From contig CAMWPB010000030.1 of the NCBI GenBank assembly GCA_947176065.1, positions 1 through 52,763 of the forward strand: a DNA stretch of 52,763 nt. Direction: 5' to 3'. Below the pieces are notes generated by a model. It did not search any database. It was not told where the DNA came from and saw only the letters and a list, made by a program, of their open reading frames with translations. Shown piece by piece: positions 17,159 to 25,445 of this stretch. The DNA comes from an uncultured Lachnospiraceae bacterium (lineage in GTDB: Bacteria > Bacillota > Clostridia > Lachnospirales > Lachnospiraceae). A program made the translations under genes and the position numbers. How positions within the stretch are numbered: the first letter of the stretch is position 1; every line of letters starts with the position of its first letter.

Positions 17159-17917
17159 ATGGAGTTACAGGAGATCATTGCGCTGGTGAAGGAGACGAAG
17201 GCCTTTGTGGGAAACCGGGAGAGGGCCGGACATGTGAAGACAAAGGGGCGGGCGGACTATGTGACGCAGGTGGATACCGATATCCAGAGCTTTCTGGCCC
17301 GCGAGCTGGGGAGCCGTTTTCCCCATATCCAGTTTTTGGGGGAGGAGGAAGGTCTGCACGAGATGTCCGGGGATACCTACTGGATTCTGGACCCCATAGA
17401 CGGCACCACCAATCTGATCCACGACTACCAGCACAGCGTGGTATCGCTGGCGCTGTGCGAAAAGGGGCAGATCACGCTGGGCGTTATCTATGATCCCTTC
17501 CGGGAGGATGTGTATCATGCGCAGAAAGGGACGGGCAGCTTCTTAAACGGCAGCCCCATTCACGTTTCGGAGGCCGAAACATTGAGTGAAACCATTATCT
17601 CAGTCGGCACATCGCCCTATGACCGGGAGCTGGCGGAGAAGAACTTTCAACGGATACAGCGCGTTTTTGACAGGGCGCAGGATATCCGAAGGACGGGTTC
17701 GGCAGCCATGGATCTGGCCTATGTGGCATGCGGGCGCACCGGGGGCTTTTTTGAGCCGCGATTGAGTCCGTGGGATTATGCGGCAGGGATGCTTCTGGTG
17801 CAGGAGGCCGGAGGACAGGTGACGGATTTTGAGGGCAAACCTTTGGGGGTTCTGCAAAGAGGAAGCGTTGCGGCCTCGAACGGGAAGATACATGCCGGGC
17901 TTTTGGGGCTTTTGTAA
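17159..17917 (+). CDS. Inositol monophosphatase family protein
   Basis: 252 residues, a complete Mg-dependent phosphatase of the IMPase/SuhB/CysQ superfamily. Motif 1 is DPIDGTTN (D78, D81), preceded by the metal-binding GEEEG (about 61-65). Motif 2 is WDYAAG (W205, D206). Likely substrates are inositol phosphate, 3'-phosphoadenosine phosphates or a sugar phosphate; the sequence does not decide. It is separated by 24 bases from the permease gene and followed at once by the antiporter gene, so it is probably in one transcript. Confidence 0.88.
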   Translation: MELQEIIALVKETKAFVGNRERAGHVKTKGRADYVTQVDTDIQSFLARELGSRFPHIQFLGEEEGLHEMSGDTYWILDPIDGTTNLIHDYQHSVVSLALCEKGQITLGVIYDPFREDVYHAQKGTGSFLNGSPIHVSEAETLSETIISVGTSPYDRELAEKNFQRIQRVFDRAQDIRRTGSAAMDLAYVACGRTGGFFEPRLSPWDYAAGMLLVQEAGGQVTDFEGKPLGVLQRGSVAASNGKIHAGLLGLL

Positions 17918-17936
17918 TCACATGATGGAGAAAAGG

Positions 17937-19313
17937 ATGGAGAGAAAAATACAGAGAATAGAATACCATTTTGGAAAGGCGGGCAGCCTTGCGCCGCTGG
18001 CTGCGGCTGCAGCGATGATCCTGTGGGCGGCGCTCAGTCAGTCCAACGTGAACGGATATGTGCTGGCCTTTTTTACGGCATTGATAACGGGTGTTATATT
18101 TACAAAGGACGAGAAAGCATACGGGGAGGCGCTGGTTTACGGCCTGAGTAAGCCGATGTTTGGCGTGATCGTGCTGGCGGTGATTCTGGCGGCGGTTTCG
18201 GGCAAACTGATCTCGGCAAGCGGCGCGGTGCAGACGATTGCGGTATATGTGGTGGAGGCGGGATTTACGGGGCGGCTTTTTGTGGCGGCCAGCTTTCTCA
18301 TCACCTGTCTGCTGGCGTTTGCCACGGGCACCTCGGTGGGTACCTATTTTGTGGTGATCCCGATTCTGTTCCCGGTGGGTGTGATGGCGGGCGCGGCGCC
18401 GGAATATATGATAGGCGCCATCGTTTCAGGCGCGGCGTTTGGCGACAATCTCGGCCCGATCTCAGATACCACAATTGCATCCTCCGCCACACAGCATGCG
18501 GATTTGGGCACTGTGGTGAAGACCAGAATGCGCTACAGTCTGCCCGCGGCTGCGGGGGCACTGGTACTGTTTTTGCTGCTTTCCAAAACCACGGAGGGAG
18601 GTCCCGGAGCCGGGACGGCGGATGTGCAGGCCAATCCGGTCAGCCTGATTATGCTGGTGGTGCCGGTGGTGATTATTGCGCTTTGCATGATGAGAAAGCA
18701 TCTGATTACCGCCCTGTCCTGGGGCATTCTGGCAGGCATGGCGGCGGGGCTTTTGTCCGGCATTTACAGGGTGGAGGATCTCATTGCCTTTCCCGGCGGT
18801 TTTTCCGTATCAGGCGCGGTCATAGAGGCCGTCACGGGAACGGCGGGAACCATGGCAATGCTGATCGGGGTGTTTGCTCTTCTGGGCGTGCTGGAACGGA
18901 GCGGCTTTTTCGAGGATGTGGGGGCGCTTTTGACGCGGCTGGCCAAAACGGAGCGCAGCACGGAGGCGACCATCGTGCTCTCCGTGGGCATTTTAAGTAT
19001 GGTAACAGGTGTTATTTCCGTGGCGATCGTGGCGCTCGGAGACCTGATCCATGAAATCGGGGAACCGGCGGGCGTGGACAGGTACCGGCGGGCGAACCTG
19101 ATGGACTGTACGGGCTGTGTGTTCTGCTTCCTTGCGCCGTGGACAGTACATTGCGTCATTCCGGCGCAGTTGTCCGCCCAGTTCGGGGAGGGGACTGCGG
19201 TGGCGCCCGGCTCGGTGCCTTTCGTGAATTATTATTCTCTGTGTATGCTGGTGATACTGGCGGCGGCGGTAGCGACGGGATACGGGAGTAAGACGCGGAA
19301 GAGGGGGAAATGA
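17937..19313 (+). CDS. NhaC-family Na+/H+ antiporter-like transporter
   Basis: 458 residues with about 11-12 predicted membrane helices. The repeated conserved segments GAAFGDNLGPISDTTIASS and LMDCTGCVFCFLAPW are typical of the NhaC/ArsB-NhaD ion transporter superfamily. It would exchange Na+ or an organic substrate for protons at the membrane. The ATG at 17937 is preferred, with GGAG 6 bases upstream; ATGs at 17922 and 17925 are alternatives. It follows the phosphatase gene by 19 bases. Confidence 0.82.
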   Translation: MERKIQRIEYHFGKAGSLAPLAAAAAMILWAALSQSNVNGYVLAFFTALITGVIFTKDEKAYGEALVYGLSKPMFGVIVLAVILAAVSGKLISASGAVQTIAVYVVEAGFTGRLFVAASFLITCLLAFATGTSVGTYFVVIPILFPVGVMAGAAPEYMIGAIVSGAAFGDNLGPISDTTIASSATQHADLGTVVKTRMRYSLPAAAGALVLFLLLSKTTEGGPGAGTADVQANPVSLIMLVVPVVIIALCMMRKHLITALSWGILAGMAAGLLSGIYRVEDLIAFPGGFSVSGAVIEAVTGTAGTMAMLIGVFALLGVLERSGFFEDVGALLTRLAKTERSTEATIVLSVGILSMVTGVISVAIVALGDLIHEIGEPAGVDRYRRANLMDCTGCVFCFLAPWTVHCVIPAQLSAQFGEGTAVAPGSVPFVNYYSLCMLVILAAAVATGYGSKTRKRGK

Positions 19314-19364
19314 GGGAAACCGGGTGCGGGTTTGTGGGAAAAAGAGGAATATTTGCGAGGGTAT

Positions 19365-19400
19365 AGAGAGTGTTCGAAATAGGAATACTCTCTGTTTAAT
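19365..19400 (+). terminator. Terminator after the antiporter gene
   Basis: An 11-bp stem, AGAGAGTGTTC/GAATACTCTCT with one G-T pair and a 7-base loop, followed by gtttaatt. Confidence 0.6.
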
Positions 19401-19527
19401 TGGGGGAATATCTACTGGCAGTATACCAAAAGCGACGAGATTTTATATATAATTACAATATTATTCATTTCATTGAATAATTAGCTTTAAGAGAGGAGTG
19501 GCAAATAACTGTCGATCTGGAAATAAA

Positions 19528-20973
19528 ATGACATACACATCCTATGCATTTGTAATTTTCACATTTATAACAACAGGTATCTATTATACAGTACGTAAAA
19601 AGCGACAGTGGATGGTACTCCTGCTTTCCAGCATTATCTTTTATATATGCTCAGGCCCTGTTTTTTTAATCTGGCTTTTATCCTTTACTTCTCTTACATG
19701 GTATGGCGCAGGAAAAATAGAGGAAAGTAAGGCAGGAAGGAAAGCGGTTCTGGCAGTGCTGATCTGCATGAATATCGGCGTACTGTTTCTTCTCAAATGG
19801 AGCGGCATGGAGCTGGCGTTTATAAACAGGATCTTTGGAACGGATCTGGGATGGCGGGTTGTCCTGCCCATGGGAATGTCTTTTTTTACATTTCAGAATG
19901 TATCTTATTTAGTGGATGTATACAGGGGAAAGATCCCGGCAGAAAGAAATTTCTGGCATTATCTGTTGTATGCGTCCTATTTTCCTTATATTGTATCAGG
20001 CCCGGTCAACCGGTATGAAAAAATGGGAGCACAGTTTTTTGCGGGACATTCTTTTGACAGGGATGCTTTTTATCAGGGCCTGCTGCGGATTCTCTGGGGC
20101 TATATCAAGAAGATGGTGATCGCTGACAGGGCGGCAATCTTTGTGGATGAGGTTTTCGGACATTACTATATGTATCGGGGACTGTTCATCGTATTTGCCG
20201 TACTCTTGTTTTCGTTGCAGCTCTATATGGATTTCAGCGGCTGTATGGATATCGTTCTGGGTGTATCGAAGCTTTTCGGGATAGAGATGGCTGAGAATTT
20301 CCATGCGCCTTACGGGGCGGTCACTGTGGCGGATTTCTGGAGAAGATGGCACATATCCCTGACGTCATGGTTTCGGGATTACCTGTATATCCCGCTTGGC
20401 GGCAACAGGAAAGGGGTGGTGCGAAAGTATCTTAATATCATGATCGTCTTTCTGTTTTGTGGGATGTGGCATGGCGCAGGCATTACCTTTTTGATCTGGG
20501 GATTTCTGAACGGGGCGTATCAGGTAACTGGCAGTATGACGGTCAGATTCAGGGAGAGGCTGTGTCAGGCTGTGGGACTGGACGGGCATAGTCACGGAGC
20601 AATGTTACGAAAGAGAGTGATCACTGCCGTTTTGATAGAATCTACATGGCTGTTTTTTCGGGCAGATGGTCTTAGAGAAGCCTTTGTCATGCTGAGGCGC
20701 ATGTTCACGGGGTGGAATCCATGGATTCTCTCGGATGGGACATTATATCAGGCCGGACTGGACCGATGGGATTTCCTGATTCTGCTTGTGGGCGCATTGT
20801 GCGTCGGATGGGTCTCGCGCAGGGCGGATGATAAGGATCTGCACCGAATTTTCTGTTCACAGAGCTGGCTTTGCCAGATGCTGATCATTCTTGGCGCGCT
20901 GGTGGTATGGTACCTGTTTGGCATTTACGGGACGGGATTTAATCCGGCCGAATTCCTGTACTTTAATTTTTGA
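19528..20973 (+). CDS. MBOAT-family membrane-bound O-acyltransferase, DltB/AlgI-like
   Basis: 481 residues with about 10-12 membrane helices. Conserved MBOAT features are present: PMGMSFFTFQNVSYLVDVYRG, a YMDFSGCMDI segment, WRRWHISLTSWFRDYLYIPLGG and the catalytic His H315 in MWHGAGITF. Such enzymes transfer acyl groups, usually acetate, across the membrane to a polysaccharide or teichoic acid. The next gene encodes an SGNH-like secreted partner, as in alginate and cellulose acetylation systems. The start is uncertain: the AGAGGAG at 19492-19498 abuts a GTG at 19498, while the ATG used here has only a weak site. Confidence 0.87.
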   Translation: MTYTSYAFVIFTFITTGIYYTVRKKRQWMVLLLSSIIFYICSGPVFLIWLLSFTSLTWYGAGKIEESKAGRKAVLAVLICMNIGVLFLLKWSGMELAFINRIFGTDLGWRVVLPMGMSFFTFQNVSYLVDVYRGKIPAERNFWHYLLYASYFPYIVSGPVNRYEKMGAQFFAGHSFDRDAFYQGLLRILWGYIKKMVIADRAAIFVDEVFGHYYMYRGLFIVFAVLLFSLQLYMDFSGCMDIVLGVSKLFGIEMAENFHAPYGAVTVADFWRRWHISLTSWFRDYLYIPLGGNRKGVVRKYLNIMIVFLFCGMWHGAGITFLIWGFLNGAYQVTGSMTVRFRERLCQAVGLDGHSHGAMLRKRVITAVLIESTWLFFRADGLREAFVMLRRMFTGWNPWILSDGTLYQAGLDRWDFLILLVGALCVGWVSRRADDKDLHRIFCSQSWLCQMLIILGALVVWYLFGIYGTGFNPAEFLYFNF

Positions 20974-21057
20974 AGAAACAGGTAATGGTGTAAGGATGCA
21001 TGTGACAGGAAAGCGATATGAACTGCGATGCTGCAGTAGAAAAATGGAGGCCGTGAG

Positions 21058-22473
21058 GTGGTTAGAGGTGTAAAGGTTTTGGTCAGCGTCATCGTGGCGG
21101 CGCTGGTCTTTATGAGATTGGGACATGTGTTAGAGGCTAACTATGACGGAAACCAGTCAATGGACGGATTTTACCGATTGGACAGGGATAGCGTGGACGT
21201 TGTTTTTTACGGCAGCAGTCATGTATATTCGGGAGTGAATGTAGCTGCCCTGTGGGATGATTACGGCATTGCGGGATATGATATGGCCGGAACCATGCAG
21301 ACGCTCTGGAATTCTTACTACAATATGGAAGAAACGCTGAAATACCAGTCACCCCGGCTGATGGTGGTGGATCTTTATGGAATACGGATAGAAGAGGAGT
21401 ACTATGGTTCCACGAATGTTATCAAAAATGTGAGCAGTATGCGGTTTTCCGTCAATAAGATCAGGAATGTCTGGAACAGTGTACCGCATGAGGAATTCTT
21501 ATCCTATCTGCTGTCTTATCCGCTGACACATGACAGTTATAAAGAACTGGGGAGGGGGAATTTTGAGGAAGGGGTCAATAATGTCGGAGGGGACTGGTAT
21601 AAAGGATATAAGCCATCCTATGGGGTTACCCGGTATGATACGCTGCCGCAGGTGAGTGCAGGAGCAGAGAAAAGGCCGCCTTCCTGGAAGAACAGAAAAT
21701 ATCTGGATAACATGGTCCGGCTCGCAGGAGAGCATCAGATCCAGCTGGCTTTTATTGTTGTTCCCTATGAAGGGATCAATGAGGAAGACCAGATGCTGTA
21801 TCAATGGGCCGAAGAGTATGCACAGGAAAACGGGATCCTGTTTTTAAACGGAAATACCAGGCTGGAAGAAATGGGGTTTGACCCGGCGGGCGATTATGCG
21901 GAAGCGTCCCATCTCAACCACAGCGGCGCATGTAAGTTTACTGCATATCTGGCAAGCTGGCTTACAGAGCATTGTGATCTGGCGGATCACAGAGGGGATG
22001 ACAGGTGGGATTCCTGGCAGAAGTACAGTGACTGCCATGAATCCCGTCAGAAAGACCGGGAACTGGCGCAGTGCATGGATTTGGAGACTTATCTTGGAAA
22101 TTTGCAGGAGCGGGATGACTGTCTCGTAATCGTGTCTCTGGATGATAACTATAAGAAGAATCCGTATGTGTGGCTTTTGGAAGGGCTGACCGGAATCGAT
22201 CCGTATACACTGGGAAGTTCTGCATCAATCGTGGTGGAGGACCAGAGGATCTTATACCAGACGCCTGATGAACCGGAATATCTGTGGTATATGGAGACAG
22301 AACTGTCCGATATCGCAGTCAGCAGATCCTATGGCGGCACTATGCAGATACAGGTCAATAATGTTGTGAAGAATAATAACTACAATGATGTGACGATCTT
22401 AGTTTATAACAGGATGCTTGATGAAGTGGCGGATGTTGTCGGCTTTAACAGTGACGGGATATTGATGCGGTGA
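21058..22473 (+). CDS. SGNH/GDSL hydrolase-like protein, acylation partner of MBOAT
   Basis: 471 residues: a short N-terminal membrane anchor (about 3-20), then an extracellular domain with the block FYGSSHVYSG (S53 in the nucleophile position) and a later block EASHLNHSG (E282 and H285 in place of the DxxH pair). This matches the AlgJ/AlgX/DltD-like families that act after an MBOAT protein in polysaccharide O-acetylation. The C-terminal 130 residues (from about 345) are not recognised. The start is GTG with GGAGG 7 bases upstream. The gap to the MBOAT gene is 84 bases. The polymer substrate is unknown. Confidence 0.72.
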   Translation: MVRGVKVLVSVIVAALVFMRLGHVLEANYDGNQSMDGFYRLDRDSVDVVFYGSSHVYSGVNVAALWDDYGIAGYDMAGTMQTLWNSYYNMEETLKYQSPRLMVVDLYGIRIEEEYYGSTNVIKNVSSMRFSVNKIRNVWNSVPHEEFLSYLLSYPLTHDSYKELGRGNFEEGVNNVGGDWYKGYKPSYGVTRYDTLPQVSAGAEKRPPSWKNRKYLDNMVRLAGEHQIQLAFIVVPYEGINEEDQMLYQWAEEYAQENGILFLNGNTRLEEMGFDPAGDYAEASHLNHSGACKFTAYLASWLTEHCDLADHRGDDRWDSWQKYSDCHESRQKDRELAQCMDLETYLGNLQERDDCLVIVSLDDNYKKNPYVWLLEGLTGIDPYTLGSSASIVVEDQRILYQTPDEPEYLWYMETELSDIAVSRSYGGTMQIQVNNVVKNNNYNDVTILVYNRMLDEVADVVGFNSDGILMR

Positions 22474-22567
22474 AATTTCTTTCGCGGGCGGCTGGGTCTG
22501 CGGTGTATGTGGCGGCAGATCAGAGGCAACTCACCCCTCTGAGTATTTCCTAAATTAAAAACGGAAG

Positions 22568-22627
22568 ATGACCTTTGGTCTCTTCTTTTTGGCGTTGCTT
22601 ACATTCGTTTTTACGTTTGGTAAGTAG
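22568..22627 (+). CDS. Possible 19-residue type I toxin-like membrane peptide
   Basis: A tiny hydrophobic peptide, MTFGLFFLALLTFVFTFGK, with one membrane-spanning stretch and a basic end. The FGLFxxALLT core resembles the putative holin-like/type I toxins of Firmicutes. The ORF is followed at once by a hairpin with T runs on both strands, like the shared terminator of convergent toxin and antisense RNAs in Fst-type loci. Against it: the GGAAG abuts the ATG, leaving no spacing, so translation would be poor. It may be a relic. Confidence 0.3.
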   Translation: MTFGLFFLALLTFVFTFGK

Positions 22628-22642
22628 CACTACATAGAAAAA

Positions 22643-22690
22643 CCACCCCTAAACTTTGGCCGGTTCATGGGGTGGAATTTCTTTTTTTCG
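22643..22690. terminator. Bidirectional terminator-like hairpin
   Basis: CCACCCC (22643-22649) pairs with GGGGTGG (22669-22675), flanked by an A-rich run on the left and a T-rich run on the right, so it can end transcripts from both strands. On the minus strand a TTGACC hexamer lies near 22700 and could begin an antisense RNA. Confidence 0.6.
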
Positions 22691-22753
22691 CTTTATGAGG
22701 TCAACCCACCTTGTGGGCGGTTGTTTTCTCTATGTCTAAAATATCATATCCCG

Positions 22754-22930
22754 GTTCATCAAAAGTCGTCATTTTGTGGGAAAATGGTGTAGTGGATGAA
22801 TGGCAGGAGGGTGTTTTGGGTGTAAGTGATTTTCGATTCTGATTCATGCTATTAATATTGAGGTTTCAGAAAAATCAGATTGTGAGTCCTTGCACGATAG
22901 GATATAATAATAGCAATTTGATAACAGAAT
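22754..22930 (+). repeat. Long direct repeat, left copy
   Basis: About 177 bases nearly identical to 28614-28790 (a few mismatches and single-base indels), beginning gttcatcaaaagtcgtcatt. In the right copy this stretch is the upstream region of an Rpn gene. Here it leads into a deleted remnant of the same kind of gene and then into the FHA-ABC gene. Confidence 0.9.
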
Positions 22931-23021
22931 GACAAAAGACAGCACGGGGAAGCATTAAACGTCGAGGTGCAGAAAAACTGGAAAGAGCGTATATATGCCG
23001 TGCCAGAATTGACAATAGTGT
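22931..23021 (+). pseudogene. Remnant of an Rpn (PD-(D/E)XK) gene
   Basis: The sequence gacaaaagacagcacgggg and the following 70 or so bases align with 29058-29150 inside the intact Rpn gene, around the nuclease core (KDSTGKHYNVEVQKK), but with frameshifts. The deletion joins the leader to the gene interior at gcaaaaga, which occurs at both matching places in the intact copy. Slippage or recombination between those short repeats removed about 270 bases. Confidence 0.75.
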
Positions 23022-23030
23022 GAGGGATAT

Positions 23031-24548
23031 ATGAGTAAAACGGAATTATGGACAGATATCGTGACGGATCAGTTAGCTATTGTTTTATTTGTTCCGTCTA
23101 AACGGCAAATAAAAGAATTTGCTCTGAAAGAAGACAATTTAATAGGGCGGACGTCATCAGGCGGCGATCCCGATATTCCCATTGATTCACCGGTTGTATC
23201 ACGTAAGCACGGACATATTTATTTACATGATGATTATTACTTTTATGAAGACTTATCCAGCACAAATGGTACATATATTAACGGAACCTTGTATGGAAGA
23301 GAATCGGAAACAGGGAAGTACACAAATCTTCTTAAAATAGGAGATGTTCTCAGAATAGATCATCGCGACTTGGTTAACCCGCATCCGGACGCGGCAATTC
23401 TTGTGGCTGTTCATGCGATCGGAAATGAGCTTGTAAACAAATATGTTGCGCTTGAAAAATGCAGATCACTTATGATCGGGCGTAATGTCGGTGACATTAA
23501 ATTAGATAACAGCGCTATTTCGGAACAGCACGCGGTTTTTACAAAGGATGAAGACGATCAGTGGTCGATAAATGACTGCGATAGTACGAACGGGGTATTT
23601 ATCAATAATACAAGGATCAATTCCCCGACACTGCTGAAACCGCTGGACGTTATCAGAATAGCGGATTATGTTTTTATTTACACGGCTGATAAACTTTATT
23701 ATTTTTGCAGTGAAAAATCGGGAAGGCAGCTTGTAATAAGAATTGAAGAAAGAAGTGTTCGCAAATTACTGAAAAAGCAGATACTTTTACAGGATATCAA
23801 TTTAAGTATCAGCGAGGGTGAGATGGTTATGATTCTTGGCGGTTCCGGCGCCGGCAAGACTACTTTTGTGAATGCGGTACTGGGTTATGAGAAAGCGAAG
23901 GGCAGCATTGAACATGATAATATAGATATTTATAAAGAGTATAGCAAAGTCCAGAGTAATATGGGATTCGTTCCACAGCAGGATTTGCTCAGACTGGAAG
24001 ATACCGTATATGCAACGCTTTCCAATGCGGCGGAAATGAAAATGGATTCCGGGACAACAAAGCAGGAACGTGAGCAGCGTATCGACCACGTGCTAAACAG
24101 CCTCGGATTGTTCAGAGAGCGTGACAGTATCGTCAAGAAACTGAGCGGGGGTCAGAGAAAACGATTAAGCATAGCGGTTGAATTAGTATCTGATCCCGGC
24201 CTGTTTTTCTTAGATGAACCTGATTCCGGGCTTGACGGAATCATGGCTAAAAGTTTGATGGAACAATTAAGAGTGATTGCGAATGAGGGCAAGATCGTTA
24301 TGGTGATAACGCATGCGCCTGACCGGGTAAGCCATTTGTTTGATAAAGTTATCGTTCTTGCAAAGGGAGAAAAAGACAATATAGGTCATTTGGCCTTTTT
24401 CGGTTCCGTATCGGAAGCATTTAACTTCTTTGGAACAACATCCCTTGAAGGGGTCATTAAGAAGATTAACCGCGTAGATGAAGGCGGTGACGGGCTGTCT
24501 GACTATTACATAGATAAATACGCTGCGTTTGAGAAAGGGAATATATAA
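23031..24548 (+). CDS. FHA-domain ABC transporter ATP-binding protein
   Basis: 505 residues with two forkhead-associated domains followed by an ABC ATPase. FHA1 (about 35-110) has IGRTSSGG...SRKHGHI...SSTNGTYING; FHA2 (about 145-205) has IGRNVGD...SEQHAVF...DSTNGVFINN. Both keep the Arg, Ser and Asn that hold phosphothreonine. The ATPase has P-loop GGSGAGKT (270-277), signature LSGGQ (371-375) and Walker B FFLDEPDSG (D395, E396), of the ABCG/ABC-2 type. The next gene, with no gap, is the permease, and then a Ser/Thr kinase. Kinase-controlled transport is inferred. The ribosome site GAGGG lies at the edge of the Rpn remnant. Confidence 0.9.
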   Translation: MSKTELWTDIVTDQLAIVLFVPSKRQIKEFALKEDNLIGRTSSGGDPDIPIDSPVVSRKHGHIYLHDDYYFYEDLSSTNGTYINGTLYGRESETGKYTNLLKIGDVLRIDHRDLVNPHPDAAILVAVHAIGNELVNKYVALEKCRSLMIGRNVGDIKLDNSAISEQHAVFTKDEDDQWSINDCDSTNGVFINNTRINSPTLLKPLDVIRIADYVFIYTADKLYYFCSEKSGRQLVIRIEERSVRKLLKKQILLQDINLSISEGEMVMILGGSGAGKTTFVNAVLGYEKAKGSIEHDNIDIYKEYSKVQSNMGFVPQQDLLRLEDTVYATLSNAAEMKMDSGTTKQEREQRIDHVLNSLGLFRERDSIVKKLSGGQRKRLSIAVELVSDPGLFFLDEPDSGLDGIMAKSLMEQLRVIANEGKIVMVITHAPDRVSHLFDKVIVLAKGEKDNIGHLAFFGSVSEAFNFFGTTSLEGVIKKINRVDEGGDGLSDYYIDKYAAFEKGNI

Positions 24549-25358
24549 ATGGGGGAAAGATTAAAACAGATTAAAATATATTTTATAAAATTTATGCGGC
24601 TCTTTGTAAAAACAGGCGGGTGGAAAGCTTTTATTTTTGGCGGTATTATTTCGCTGTTGATCGTAGTGGTTGTCGGCGACAAAATGTTTGTTTATGGTCT
24701 TGATACAAGCTCCGGCTGCTTTGCCATTATATCTGCCTGTATATGGATCGGCATCTTCAATTCTATTCAGGTTATTTGTAAAGAGAGGGATATCATAAAA
24801 AGAGAACACAGATCAGGAATGCATATTTCATCATATATACTTGCGCGCGCGTTCTATGAGTTTATAATCTGTTTTGTGCAGGCGATGATCATGCTTGTGA
24901 TCTGCTATGTGTTTTTCGAATTTCCGAAGGACGGATTGGTCAGCGGCAATATTTTGATAGATGTATTTATTACATATTTTATTGTTTTATTGAGTGCGGA
25001 TTATTTGGGAATTGCAGTTTCGAGTTTCGTAAAATCAACGACAACGGCAATGACTGTAATGCCGTTTCTACTGATCGTTCAGCTTGTCCTTTCAGGAGTA
25101 TTGTTTGAACTCAAAGGAAATTTGGCATTGATTGCAAAGGTTACTTTGAGTAAATGGGGCATGGAAGCTTTGGGTTCCATTTCTGACATGGATAGTTTGC
25201 CATATAATGAAATAGGTTGGGAGATTCTCCCAAGGGATGTATATGCTTTTGAAAGCGGACATGTTATTACAGCATGGGGAATCATTATCGGGTTTGCCTT
25301 ACTGTATTTGATTGTTGGTATTATTAGTTTAAAGTTTGTAGATAAAGATAAGCGCTGA
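24549..25358 (+). CDS. ABC-2 type permease
   Basis: 269 residues with about six membrane helices (one near 25-45, then 55-75, 100-130, 140-165, 172-195 and 238-262). The segment REHRSGMHISSYILARAFYEF resembles the conserved ABC-2/ABCG membrane-entry region. The ATG directly abuts the stop of the FHA-ABC gene, so the two are coupled and should form one transporter, probably a homodimer of permeases. The direction is most likely export. Substrate unknown. Confidence 0.83.
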   Translation: MGERLKQIKIYFIKFMRLFVKTGGWKAFIFGGIISLLIVVVVGDKMFVYGLDTSSGCFAIISACIWIGIFNSIQVICKERDIIKREHRSGMHISSYILARAFYEFIICFVQAMIMLVICYVFFEFPKDGLVSGNILIDVFITYFIVLLSADYLGIAVSSFVKSTTTAMTVMPFLLIVQLVLSGVLFELKGNLALIAKVTLSKWGMEALGSISDMDSLPYNEIGWEILPRDVYAFESGHVITAWGIIIGFALLYLIVGIISLKFVDKDKR

Positions 25359-25445
25359 GCAGATAGGGAGAGAGCAGGCCTGAAAATAAGTCTGATGACC
25401 TGATTTTTCAACTGGAAACCAGGGACTCTGGCATGGAGGATTATT

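Larger units (their letters stand above)
22474..23030. other. Gap with a toxin-like small ORF, hairpins and a repeat copy
   Basis: 557 bases without a long gene. In order: a CAGAGG/CCTCTG hairpin, a 19-codon hydrophobic ORF (22568-22627), a bidirectional terminator (22643-22690), a small hairpin CCCAC-ctt-GTGGG (22705-22717), the left copy of a long direct repeat (22754-22930) and a remnant of an Rpn gene (22931-23021). Confidence 0.7.
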
